The notes under the pieces are model-generated. The model was not told where the DNA came from. It searched no databases and was given only the letters and a program-made list of their open reading frames with translations. A program made the translations under genes and the position numbers. From assembly GCA_034521755.1 (NCBI GenBank), contig JAXHMB010000003.1, positions 186,001 to 250,000 of the forward strand: 64,000 nt of DNA, written 5' to 3'. This document shows positions 1 to 9,643 of the stretch, in pieces. Origin of the DNA: JAXHMB01 sp034521755 (GTDB lineage Bacteria; Bacteroidota; Rhodothermia; Balneolales; Balneolaceae). Positions within the stretch are counted from its first letter, which is position 1. Each line of letters begins with the position of its first letter.

Positions 1-311
1 TCTTCATCACAAAACTCATTACGCATGTAATCATTAACGGGTACTTCTCCCAGGGGTGTTTCAAAGTGCTTATTAGACGGCATCGGCAATTTCTTTTCCA
101 AAACTTCGTCATAAGATTCGATTACAATTACCGTCTCATAGTTCTCAAGATCTACACGACCGAACACATCACAGACCCGATCAAAGTTAGCCTCATCAAT
201 AACGGTAGGTGAAAATAAAATACGGATGTGATCATTGGGTACTTCATGCCTAGATTGAGCATTTTGCAGGCCGGATGTTATTTTCTCGCGTGAATAGGAA
301 GTGATGTTCAT
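1..311 (-). CDS. Memo-like (AmmeMemoRadiSam system protein B-like) protein, 5' part only
   Basis: Reading the minus strand from the ATG at 311 gives about 103 residues before the window edge, starting MNITSYSREK. The last readable part has a TPLGEVPVND segment preceded by SNKHFETPL. This resembles the stretch in Memo/MEMO1-family proteins where a peptide ending ETPLG..PVD follows the putative metal site, but the N-terminal 60 residues match nothing I can name. The gene runs off the left edge, so the C-terminal part is unseen. The reading frame is certain, the family assignment is tentative. Confidence 0.45.
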   Translation of the reverse strand, partial: MNITSYSREKITSGLQNAQSRHEVPNDHIRILFSPTVIDEANFDRVCDVFGRVDLENYETVIVIESYDEVLEKKLPMPSNKHFETPLGEVPVNDYMRNEFCDE

Positions 312-1212
312 TTCAAAAAACTGTGCTGTATAAATTATTATTTTTGATAATAGGCCACTGCAAGCCAGTGTTCCTGCTCCTGAAAACTACAAATTATAGC
401 GGTCTTATCATCATCAAATCTCCCTGTAAACTCACTCCTCGGCATTCCGGCTCGACCAGCATACTCCCTGAGGTTGGTGCGAAGCCCCTTCCCGCCATGA
501 TTTCACGGCCGATTCGCTTGATAGTCCAGAGCCGGATGACGGTCAAGCTTCGGTGATCTGTTCATGTCTTCATTCGGGATGATGAATACGGCTCCGGCCC
601 AGACCGTTCATGCACCTGCCGATCCACGGGCTCCAGGTCTACCCCCAGATCTCATGCTTCCCGGAAAGGCCGCACATAACGTTGCATGAGTGCAGAATGT
701 GCAATGCTCAGGTTGACGCGAGTCACGTTGGCGGACTCAGGCGGCATAGGGTTTACCCAAATGGTATCTTTCCGGATCAGTGAGAGCCGGGTCTCACGGC
801 ACCCGCGACTGGTCGGCAAGCCCCTTCAGCAAGGTGACGTGCGGCCAGAAATTGCGCTCTTCCTGCGCTCGATCATTGATAACTTCGAAACGCTTCCTGC
901 TCCTTAGGTCTTCAGCATGTCAGCAAGCAAATCGGCAATTGCATGCACCGGGTCCCCGCGCCTGACCGAAAACTATCGTAGCCAGGTGGATATCTTCGGT
1001 TGGGATCCCTCCGCAGATCTATACATTGATGAAAAACTACATTAGGTAGTTTCTGGTTCATCATCTTTGTTTTAAAAGCAACTAGACGCATCAATCGTTT
1101 CACCTGCTTTAGTTCAGAAAAAACTCACAATTCTGCTCTGAGATGCTTATTTTAAGCGACTAAAATTTACTCGTTAACAAGCAGAAAATCTTTACTAATC
1201 TTTAACTCCACC
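312..1212. other. 900-bp GC-rich stretch without an intact gene; possible remnants
   Basis: No frame stays open for more than about 80 codons on either strand. Bases 420-1020 are visibly richer in G and C than the neighbouring genes. On the minus strand protein-like fragments appear in changing frames, such as FWPHVTLLKGLADQ near 820-860 and HAIADLLADML near 910-950. On the plus strand RPEIALFLRSIIDNFETLP near 845-900 and FGWDPSADLYIDEKLH near 995-1045 also look protein-like. None could be assigned to a family. The pattern suggests a decayed or poorly sequenced foreign gene. The last 150 bases before lysS return to AT-rich intergenic composition. Confidence 0.4.
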
Positions 1213-2756
1213 ATGAGCAACACTGAATCTTCAGTAAGTGAACAACACGAAATTCGTCTCGAAAAACTACAGGAACTTCGGGAGATGGGCGCCAATCCCT
1301 ATCCCTATGAATTCGACGTCACCCATAACAGCCAACAGATCCTGGATCATCCCGAGCTGATAAAACAGGACGACCAGGATGACGAGGAGCGTTGAGCAGG
1401 TTTCGGTGGCCGGACGCATTATGACGCGCCGCATCATGGGCGGGTCTACCTTCTTCAATCTGCAGGATTCCGAAGGAGAGATTCAGGTGTACATCCGGCG
1501 CAATGATGTGGGTACCGAAGAATACAATACCGTTTTCAAAAAGCTCACCGATATCGGGGATATCGTCGGTATCAAAGGACACGTATTCAAAACCGGCACC
1601 GGCGAAACGACGGTCTATGCCAAAGAATTTCAGCTGCTGAGCAAAACACTGCGTCCCATCCCGGTTCCCAAAGAAGTTGAAACGGAAGACGGAGAAACCA
1701 AAGTCTATGATGCCTTTACCGATAAGGAACAGCGCTATCGCCAGCGGTATCTCGATCTTATTGTAAATCCCGAGGTGCGCGAGGTCTTTCAACAGCGGAC
1801 CGAGATGGTTCAGGCGATGCGCAACTTTATGAATGACAAGGGCTACCTGGAGGTGGAAACGCCCATCCTGCAGCCTATTTACGGGGGGGCATCAGCCGAA
1901 CCGTTTGTGACACATCACAATGCTCTCGACATGGAGCTCTATCTGCGCATTGCCAACGAGCTGTATCTCGAAGCGGCTCATTGTAGGCGGTTATGACGGG
2001 GTCTATGAATTTTCAAAAGATTTCCGTAACGAGGGACTTTCCCGCTTCCATAATCCGGAGTTTACCCAGGTTGAGCTGTATGTAGCTTACAAAGACTACA
2101 ACTGGATGATGGATTTTGTAGAAGCGATGGTGGAGCACGTCACCAAATCGCTTCATGGCTCTACCAAAGTAACTGTTGGCGACCATGAAATTGATTTCAA
2201 GCGTCCATGGCCGCGCATTCCCATGTTTGAAGCTATTGAAAATGAAACCGGCAAGGACCTTTATGGCAAAGATCTTGATGAACTGAAAGAAGTAGCTGAT
2301 GATCTGAATCTTGAACTCGAACCAGCTGTCGGGAAAGGTAAGATCATTGATGAAATCTTTGGCGAATATGTGGAACCGAAACTCATTCAGCCAACCTTTA
2401 TTACCGACTATCCTATTGAAATGAGTCCGCTGGCCAAAAAACACCGCGAAAAAGAAGGCCTGGTCGAACGTTTCGAATGCATCTGCAACGGGAAAGAAAT
2501 TGCCAATGCATTTTCCGAGCTCAACGATCCTGTTGACCAACGCCAGCGTTTTGAAGAGCAAGCTCGTCTGCGCAGTGAAGGTGATGAAGAAGCCATGACC
2601 ATTGATGAAGATTTCCTCAAAGCGCTGGAATACGGCATGCCGCCTACTGCAGGACTGGGCATCGGTATTGACCGACTGGCTATGATCATGACCGACTCCG
2701 ATTCCATTCGGGACGTACTGTTCTTTCCACAGATGAAACCGCAGATCAGCAGTTAA
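1213..2756 (+). CDS. lysS: lysine--tRNA ligase, class II (two frameshifts as read)
   Basis: Charges tRNA-Lys with lysine in the cytoplasm. The gene is read in three successive frames: from ATG 1213 to about 1385, then to about 1975, then to the stop at 2756. Removing one base near 1380-1395 and one near 1970-1980 gives an uninterrupted 513-residue protein, the normal bacterial length. The N-terminal OB-fold anticodon domain contains AGRIMTRRIMGGSTFFNLQD. The class II core follows, with motif 2 at KDFRNEGLSRFHNPEFTQVE and motif 3 at GLGIGIDRL near the C-terminus. At the second break NELYL should run directly into KRLIVGG, a conserved LysRS stretch, which locates the extra base. Since the enzyme is normally essential, indels in the assembly are likelier than a dead gene. 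No second copy is visible here. Confidence 0.93.
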
Positions 2757-2826
2757 CCACTAAAGTAAAGGTCATGAATTCTATCGATAGCGAGATAACT
2801 GATCTAAAATGTTAATTAATAAAGCA

Positions 2827-4056
2827 ATGAAGTTCGAGTGGTATTTGGCCAAGCGGTATTTTAAAGGAAAGCGTAAAGATTCCCGTTTCCTTTCCTTCAT
2901 TAAAATAATGGCTATTACCGGTGTTGCCGTTGGTTCAGCGGGACTGCTTATTGCCCTTTCAGTAGTACATGGCTTCAAATCAACCATCAACAACAAAGTA
3001 CTTGGCTTTGCACCGCATATCACGGTAAGCACCTTTTCTGATGATCCAATCTACCGATCAGATACCCTTATTACTACGCTCGAAAAATTCCCGGAGATTG
3101 AGCAGGCGCAGGCGGTAGTCCGCGGTCAGGCTATGATTCAGTCTGAAAATGATATCACCGGCATCTACTTTAAAGGAGTAGATGAAGAAAAAGGTGATGT
3201 CACCCAATTGCGCAACTATATTTCAAAAGGGAGCTACAATTTATCGGAAGATTCGATCGGCGTGCCGGGCATTATCCTGGGACAAAAACTGGCAACTACT
3301 TTAAATGCCAAGATTGGTTCTATTCTTACGGCCTATACTATTGAAGGAGTTCCATCACCGCTTAATTCGCCGGAGATTAAACAATTCCGATTGAATGGTA
3401 TTTATGAAACGGGTATTGGTCAGTTTGATGAACTCTTTGCCCTCATTGGCAAAGAACATGCCCAGCGCTTGTTCAGCATACCGGGGGTCTATGCCTCTAT
3501 GGCGGAAATCAGCCTCAAAGACCCGGCAGGCATCAAGGATTTTGATGGAACCTTGGCAACACAGCTACCTTTCCCCTATTACACCGAATCTATCTATGAT
3601 CGTTACGGAAATATCTTTGCATGGGTTGAACTACAGGAGCAGACTATTCCCTTTGTAATTGCCGTGATGATTATCGTCGCTGCATTTAACCTTATTGGCA
3701 CTATTTTAATGATGGTGATTGAACGAACCCGTGATATTGGTATCCTGAAAACCATGGGTGCCCAAAGCAAGAAAATACGCTCTATCTTTTTACTGGAAGG
3801 GTTTTTTGTGGCCGGGGTTGGACTTGCTATCGGCATGACCCTTTCGGCCGTCTTTGCCTGGCTGCAAAGCACCTATAAAATTATTCCCCTTTCCCAGGAG
3901 AATTACTATATGTCCTACGCTCCCGTTGAACCACACGGACTGGATTTCCTCATCGTAGCTGTCGTTACCGTTGTGCTCTGTGCCCTGGCTTCCTGGCTGC
4001 CGGCACGCATTGCTTCAAAGACTGATCCGCTGAAGGTTATTGCCTACGGACGGTAG
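2827..4056 (+). CDS. LolC/LolE-type ABC transporter permease
   Basis: Inner-membrane permease of the lipoprotein-releasing or MacB/FtsX type, about 410 residues. One N-terminal membrane helix (roughly residues 25-48) is followed by a large periplasmic domain of some 230 residues. Three C-terminal helices include the FtsX-like core ERTRDIGILKTMGA, and the end DPLKVIAYGR is typical. In the LolCDE system such a subunit extracts lipoproteins for delivery to LolA and the outer membrane. No LolD ATPase gene is adjacent; the only such ATPase in the window is near 38.2 kb with another locus. I chose the ATG at 2827 because MKFEWYLAKRYF is the usual N-terminus of this family, but an in-frame ATG at 2809 adds six residues. 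It lies about 70 bases after lysS and may be co-transcribed. Confidence 0.85.
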   Translation: MKFEWYLAKRYFKGKRKDSRFLSFIKIMAITGVAVGSAGLLIALSVVHGFKSTINNKVLGFAPHITVSTFSDDPIYRSDTLITTLEKFPEIEQAQAVVRGQAMIQSENDITGIYFKGVDEEKGDVTQLRNYISKGSYNLSEDSIGVPGIILGQKLATTLNAKIGSILTAYTIEGVPSPLNSPEIKQFRLNGIYETGIGQFDELFALIGKEHAQRLFSIPGVYASMAEISLKDPAGIKDFDGTLATQLPFPYYTESIYDRYGNIFAWVELQEQTIPFVIAVMIIVAAFNLIGTILMMVIERTRDIGILKTMGAQSKKIRSIFLLEGFFVAGVGLAIGMTLSAVFAWLQSTYKIIPLSQENYYMSYAPVEPHGLDFLIVAVVTVVLCALASWLPARIASKTDPLKVIAYGR

Positions 4057-4079
4057 ATATAAAAACCTAAAGAAGTTGG

Positions 4080-4431
4080 AAATAGAACACGGATAACACA
4101 GATTAGACGGGTTACAGAAATTACAGAGGCTACCCAATCCAACTCTATAGTGGTTCAAGCTTCCAAGTAAGATATACAGATAACTACAGAATATTTCCTG
4201 CAGAAGGCAAATGTGGCATATGGTCATAAAAGAAAGTAGTTGCATCATATCAGAGATAGCCGGCCTTCGAATCATTGGCGGATGATTCTTCGACTACGTT
4301 CGTCACACTGTTCCTCTCTGCGCTCAGACTGACGAGCGCTGTAATAATTTTACTAGCCACTAAGAGTTTAAGACACTCCAAAATACCGGCCTGTGAAGAC
4401 CTGCTTAATCCGTGTCATCTGCGTTCTATTT
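4080..4431. repeat. intergenic element bounded by 32-bp imperfect inverted repeats
   Basis: The gap 4057-4533 holds no gene. Bases 4080-4111 and the reverse complement of 4400-4431 match at 25 of 32 positions, both beginning AAATAGAAC, and all seven differences are transitions. The arms contain the ACACGGATTA-like word common in dispersed Bacteroidota repeats. Between them lie about 290 bases with further small dyads, for example around 4270-4340. The structure resembles a miniature inverted-repeat element or an old repeat unit. No target-site duplication is obvious. The rest of the gap, 4440-4533, is AT-rich and probably contains the valS promoter. Confidence 0.5.
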
Positions 4432-4533
4432 ATTCCGTCATTTTCTACTAATTCCTGCTTACACCCTTGATACCTTTTTCTTATCTTCTAAGCTTTATAA
4501 ACAATCGAATATTTAAATTAATTACGCACAATT

Positions 4534-7231
4534 TTGAGCGACTCTACGACCCTGCAAGATATTCCCAAGCAGTACGAACCCAATGCTGTTGAGGAAAAAT
4601 GGTACAGCTTTTGGGAGGACAACGGCTTTTTCCATTCCGAACCGGATGAACGTGAATCATACACTGTGGTCATCCCTCCACCCAATGTAACCGGTGTTCT
4701 GCACATGGGTCACATGCTGAACAACACCATTCAGGATGTATTAGTACGCCGTGCCCGTATGCTGGGACTGAATGCCTGCTGGGTACCGGGTACTGATCAT
4801 GCATCCATTGCAACAGAAGCCAAAGTCGTAAAAAAATTGCGTAAACAAGGTATCACCAAGGCTGACCTAACCCGCGAAGAATTTCTGGAACATGCCTGGG
4901 ACTGGACGGACGAACACGGTGGAATCATTCTGCAGCAGCTTAAAAAATTGGGCGCTTCCTGCGACTGGCAGCGCACCCGATTTACGCTCGAAGAAGAGCT
5001 GTACGATGCCGTCATCGATTGCTTTATTGAATTGTATGAACGCGGCTACATTTATCGCGGCAAGCGCATGATCAACTGGGATCCGGAAGCCCAGACCGCC
5101 CTGTCTGACGAAGAGGTCATTCACCGCGAAGTTCAGTCCAAGTTTTATCATGTGCGCTACAAAATTAAAGGTGAAGACAATTGGGTGACTATTGCTACTA
5201 CGCGTCCCGAGACCATTTTGGCTGACACCGCCGTTTGTGTAAACCCTGATGATGAACGATACCAGGATCTCATTGGGAAAACAGCTATCGTCCCGGTTGT
5301 GGAAAGAGAAGTCCCTATTATTGCAGACGATTATGTGGATACCGAGTTTGGTAGCGGCTGTCTGAAAATCACTCCGGCGCATGATCAAAATGACTATGAG
5401 ATTGGCCAAAAACATGATCTGGAAATTATCGACATGCTCAATCCGGATGGAACCCTGAGCGAAGCAGCCGAGCATTATATTGGCGAAGACCGCTTTGAGG
5501 CCCGCAAGCTAATCATTGAAGATCTTAAAAAATCAGACCAGCTGGTTGATACCGAAGAAATTAGCAACAAAGTGGGCTATTCTGAACGAACAGATGCCAT
5601 CATTGAACCGCGGCTTTCCCTGCAGTGGTTCTGCAAAATGGATGAGCTGGCCAAGCCTGCGCTGGAAAACGTGATGAATGATAATATTCAGTTTCATCCC
5701 GAGAAATTTAAGAACTCCTACCGCCACTGGATGGAAAACATTCGAGACTGGTGTATTTCTCGTCAGCTTTGGTGGGGACAGCGCATCCCGGCCTGGTACT
5801 ATGGCGAAGGACCCGAAGATTATGTAATTGCCAGAACCAAAGAAGAAGCTCTTGAGAAAGCTTCTGAGAAATCAGGAAAAGAACTTGGTACTAATGAACA
5901 TTCATCAGGATGAAGACGTGCTCGACACCTGGTTCTCCTCATGGCTGTGGCCCATTACCGTTTTTGATCCCGATTTCATCAAAACAGGCGAAGCCAACGA
6001 AGAGCTGGACTACTACTACCCTACCCAGGATTTGGTCACCGCACCGGAAATCATGTTTTTCTGGGTAGCACGGATGATCATTTCCGGTTATGAGTTTCAG
6101 GGTGAAAAGCCATTCAGCAATGTCTATTACACCGGTATTGTAAGGGACAGCCAGCGCCGAAAGATGTCAAAGTCGCTGGGTAATTCGCCTGATCCGCTTA
6201 AACTTATTGAACAGTATGGCGCCGATGGCGTGCGGGTTGGGATGCTGTTTTCATCACCGGCGGGCAATGACCTGCTTTTTGAAGAGCAGCTTTGTGAACA
6301 GGGACGAAACTTTGCCAATAAGATCTGGAACGCCTTCCGCTTCCTGATGATGAACAAAGAAGAAGGTAAAGATTACTCCAACAGTCTGCAGATTGATGAA
6401 GACAACCTGGTGGACCGATGGATGCTTTCTCGTCTGCATGAAACCATTGATGCCATCAACAGGGATATGGAGAATTTCCGCATCAATGATGCACTGCACA
6501 AAATTTATTCGCTCATCTGGGATGACTTCTGCGACTGGTATATTGAATTGAGCAAAGCTGATGAACAAGGTGCCAAGATACCTGCTGAAAAACTGGCCCG
6601 AGGTTTCAACTTCTTTGAAGAACTAATGAAACTCCTGCATCCGTTTATGCCATTTTTGACAGAAGAAATCTGGCAGCGTATTCGTAAGCGGGATACGGAT
6701 GAAGCCATGATTGTAACCGGCTGGCCGAAGTTTGAAGAGACCAACATTGCAGAAAAAGACACAGAGCTTTTTGCATCTATTCAGAATATGATCTCAGCTA
6801 TTCGCAATATCCGGGCAGAGTTCAATGTGGGTACCAAGACCGAGATTGACCTCATGATTAAAGCCAAAAATGATGATATTGCTGAAGCGCTCAATGCAAA
6901 TAAATGGATATTCAGAAAGCTTCAGAATATTGGCTCTTTCGAAGTTGATACTGATTTGACAAAACCATCGACTTCTGCATCAGCTGTTGTTGCAGGTTCC
7001 GAATTGTTTATTCCGCTTGAAGGCGTTATTAATCTTGATAAAGAAAAAGACCGTATTGAAAGTGAAATAGAGCGACTGGAAGGATTCCTGAAGTCCATTA
7101 ATAAAAAACTGGATAATGAACAATTTGTTCAAAATGCTCCGGATGATGTTGTGCAGCGCGAGCATGATAAAAAAGAGGACACCGAAACCAGCCTCGAGAA
7201 ACTCAACGAAATTTTAAGCGAACTGGAATAA
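4534..7231 (+). CDS. valS: valine--tRNA ligase (one frameshift as read)
   Basis: Class I synthetase that charges tRNA-Val and edits misactivated threonine. The frame from 4534 shifts by one base around 5885-5905; correcting it gives about 898 residues, normal for bacterial ValRS. Visible landmarks are PPPNVTGVLHMGH with the HIGH signature at residues 57-60, a CP1 editing domain (TTRPETILADTAV), DVLDTWFSSWLWP just after the break, RKMSKSLGN near residue 543, and the C-terminal coiled-coil arm (IESEIERLEGFLKSINKKL). The start is a TTG giving MSDSTTLQDI; there is no usable ATG or GTG before the conserved PKQYEPNAVEEKWY. No slippery sequence is seen at the break, so an indel is likelier than programmed shifting. 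Confidence 0.93.
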
Positions 7232-7372
7232 CACACCCCGCCAGCTCTAAACCAGATCTAGCACCGCTCTGAGATTGGGATTACGTTAACGTCTGCCTTT
7301 TAAGGGTGTGCGGCGTTAGCAGTGGGGCATGTCTAATGCAAGTTCTATATTTAACTGTAAATACAGTACCAA

Positions 7373-9640
7373 ATGTCTCAAGAGCCAGACTTTTTAAATG
7401 ATTTAAATGAGCAGCAGCGCCGGGCAGTAAAGCATACCGAAGGTCCGCTGCTGATTGTTGCCGGTGCCGGTAGTGGTAAGACACGGGTACTCACTTACCG
7501 CATCGCCTATCTCATAGCTTCCGATAAGGCTGATCCCGGTGAAATACTGGCCCTGACATTCACCAACAAGGCGGCCCGTGAGATGAAAGACCGTATCCAA
7601 AACCTCATCGGCGAAAATGCCAATCGTCTTTGGATGGGTACCTTCCACTCCGTGTTTTCCAAGATTCTTCGCTTTGAAGCTGAAAAACTGGGTTTTACAT
7701 CCAACTACTCTATTTATGACACGGATGACTCCCAAAATGCCATCAAGCAAATTCTGCGAGAAAATAATTACGACCCAAAAGAGATTCAGCCAAGAGTTAT
7801 ACAGCGCCGCATCAGTGATGCCAAGAACGAGCTTATTTTGCCCGGACAATACCGGGAACGCTTTGTGCACAGTACACTGGACGACATCACCGCCAAGATT
7901 TACGAAATCTATGTGAAACGATTGAAGCAAAATAATGCCATGGACTTTGATGATTTACTCATCAAGCCTATTGAATTATTTAATAAGCACGAAGATGTGC
8001 TGGAAAAGTACCAGGATCGTTTTAAATATATCCTCATTGATGAGTATCAGGATACCAATCATGCCCAATACAAAGTCACCAACATGCTTGCCAACAAGTA
8101 TGAAAATCTTTGTGTGGTAGGTGATGATGCCCAAAGTATTTATTCATTCCGTGGTGCCGACATTACCAATATTCTGAACTTCAAGCAGGATTATGAAAAT
8201 GCCGTTGAAATTCCGCTGGAACAGAACTACCGCTCAACCAAAGCCATTTTAAAAGCGGCCGATTCTATTATCAAACAGAATAGCGGTCAGCTGGAAAAAA
8301 CGCTATGGACCGATAACGACATCGGGGATACCATCACCGTGTTGGACAATTATGATGAACGCGATGAAGCCAATCGCGTAGCGAATTATATCAATGAGCT
8401 TAAAATGCGCAAGGGCTACCAGTTTAATGACTTTGCCATTCTCTACCGCACTAATTATCAGAGTCGGGTCTTTGAAGAAATTCTTCGGCGAAAAGGCATC
8501 ACCTATCAGCTGGTGGGCGGGCTTTCCTTTTATTCCCGGAAAGAGATCAAAGATATTCTAGCCTATCTTACTCTTTTATCCAATCCGGATGATGATACGA
8601 ACCTGCTGCGTATCATCAATGAGCCATCGCGTGGCATTGGCAATAAATCGCTTCATGACTTGACCTCCAAGGCCAGAGCTTCTAACCTCTCGCTGTGGAA
8701 TATGCTGGAAAATGTGGAGGAGGCAGACCTCTACAAACCGGCCGAGAATAGCGTGAAAGAATTTGTGGCAATGATCAATGAGCTGAAGCAGGACCTTCAA
8801 AATGATGTTCCACTTTCTGAGGTTACCAAAAAACTGCTGGAGAAATCAGGGTATATGAAAGCTCTTGTGGAGGAAAATTCTCCCAAGTCCATGAGCCGAA
8901 GGGAAAACATTAATGAGCTTCAGAATGCCATTTCTTATTTCGAAAAAAACACTAAGAATCCCAAGCTGAGTAATTTTCTGCAGGAAATAAGCCTTATCAC
9001 CGATACTGATAAATACGATGAAGAGAAACCGGCCGTAACCCTGATGACAGTTCATGCTGCCAAAGGGTTGGAATTCCCGGTGGTGTTTGTAGTTGGTCTT
9101 GAAGAAGAGCTCTTCCCTGTGGGCAGCCGAAACTATGAGGACGTGAATATTGAAGAAGAGCGAAGGTTGTTTTATGTAGCCATTACGCGTGCTCAAAAAG
9201 AACTCTTTTTTAGCCATTGCCGAAGCCGCTATAAATATGGAGAGGAGCAACCTAAAATGCGTTCGCGTTTCCTGGATGAGGTCAGCTCGGATGTTGTTAG
9301 AACGGAAACCGGCTCAACGATCAATCAAAAAAAGAACCGTTTTTCAAATGGCAACTCCGGCTCTTCAAAGTCAGGCAATACAACCGTTGAATATGACTGG
9401 AAACAGCCACTCTACAATAAGAATAACAGAGACTCAGACTCAGGAACGACCATTCATTATGATAATCCTGACGAAGACCCTTACCAGGTTGGCGCTAAAG
9501 TTGAACACAATATTTTTGGTCCGGGTAAGATTATAAACCGTAGCGGACATGGCGAAAAGACAAAAGTTGTGGTATTTTTCAAAAAACGAGGACGAAAAAC
9601 ACTGATGCTCCGTGTAGCAAAATTAAAGGTTGTAGGCTAA
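7373..9640 (+). CDS. pcrA: ATP-dependent 3'-5' DNA helicase, PcrA/UvrD/Rep family
   Basis: Superfamily 1A helicase of 755 residues acting in nucleotide excision repair, mismatch repair and removal of proteins or stalled forks from DNA. The order of motifs is complete: Q motif NDLNEQQRRAV near residue 10, Walker A GAGSGKT, TFTNKAAREMK, Walker B DEYQDTNHAQY, VGDDAQSIYSFRGA, EQNYRST, VTLMTVHAAKGLEFPVVF and YVAITRAQ. The C-terminus after a low-complexity linker rich in Ser, Asn and Gly ends in a small basic domain (VEHNIFGPGKII...VVVFFKKRGRKTLML) like the RNA-polymerase-binding Tudor-like module of PcrA. Only three bases separate it from the following outer-membrane protein gene, so the two are probably one transcript. 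Confidence 0.93.
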   Translation: MSQEPDFLNDLNEQQRRAVKHTEGPLLIVAGAGSGKTRVLTYRIAYLIASDKADPGEILALTFTNKAAREMKDRIQNLIGENANRLWMGTFHSVFSKILRFEAEKLGFTSNYSIYDTDDSQNAIKQILRENNYDPKEIQPRVIQRRISDAKNELILPGQYRERFVHSTLDDITAKIYEIYVKRLKQNNAMDFDDLLIKPIELFNKHEDVLEKYQDRFKYILIDEYQDTNHAQYKVTNMLANKYENLCVVGDDAQSIYSFRGADITNILNFKQDYENAVEIPLEQNYRSTKAILKAADSIIKQNSGQLEKTLWTDNDIGDTITVLDNYDERDEANRVANYINELKMRKGYQFNDFAILYRTNYQSRVFEEILRRKGITYQLVGGLSFYSRKEIKDILAYLTLLSNPDDDTNLLRIINEPSRGIGNKSLHDLTSKARASNLSLWNMLENVEEADLYKPAENSVKEFVAMINELKQDLQNDVPLSEVTKKLLEKSGYMKALVEENSPKSMSRRENINELQNAISYFEKNTKNPKLSNFLQEISLITDTDKYDEEKPAVTLMTVHAAKGLEFPVVFVVGLEEELFPVGSRNYEDVNIEEERRLFYVAITRAQKELFFSHCRSRYKYGEEQPKMRSRFLDEVSSDVVRTETGSTINQKKNRFSNGNSGSSKSGNTTVEYDWKQPLYNKNNRDSDSGTTIHYDNPDEDPYQVGAKVEHNIFGPGKIINRSGHGEKTKVVVFFKKRGRKTLMLRVAKLKVVG

Positions 9641-9643
9641 ACG

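Noticed and set aside
1380..1980. Programmed frameshifting in lysS
   Set aside because: No slippery heptamer, stimulatory pseudoknot or SD-like signal was seen at either break, and two independent shifts in one gene make recoding implausible.
4867..5475. 200-codon open frame on the minus strand inside valS
   Set aside because: It lies antiparallel to a certain synthetase, its composition is that of a shadow of coding DNA, and no family resemblance was seen.
7403..7930. 175-codon minus-strand frame inside the helicase gene
   Set aside because: It is opposite the conserved helicase motifs and lacks any recognisable family.
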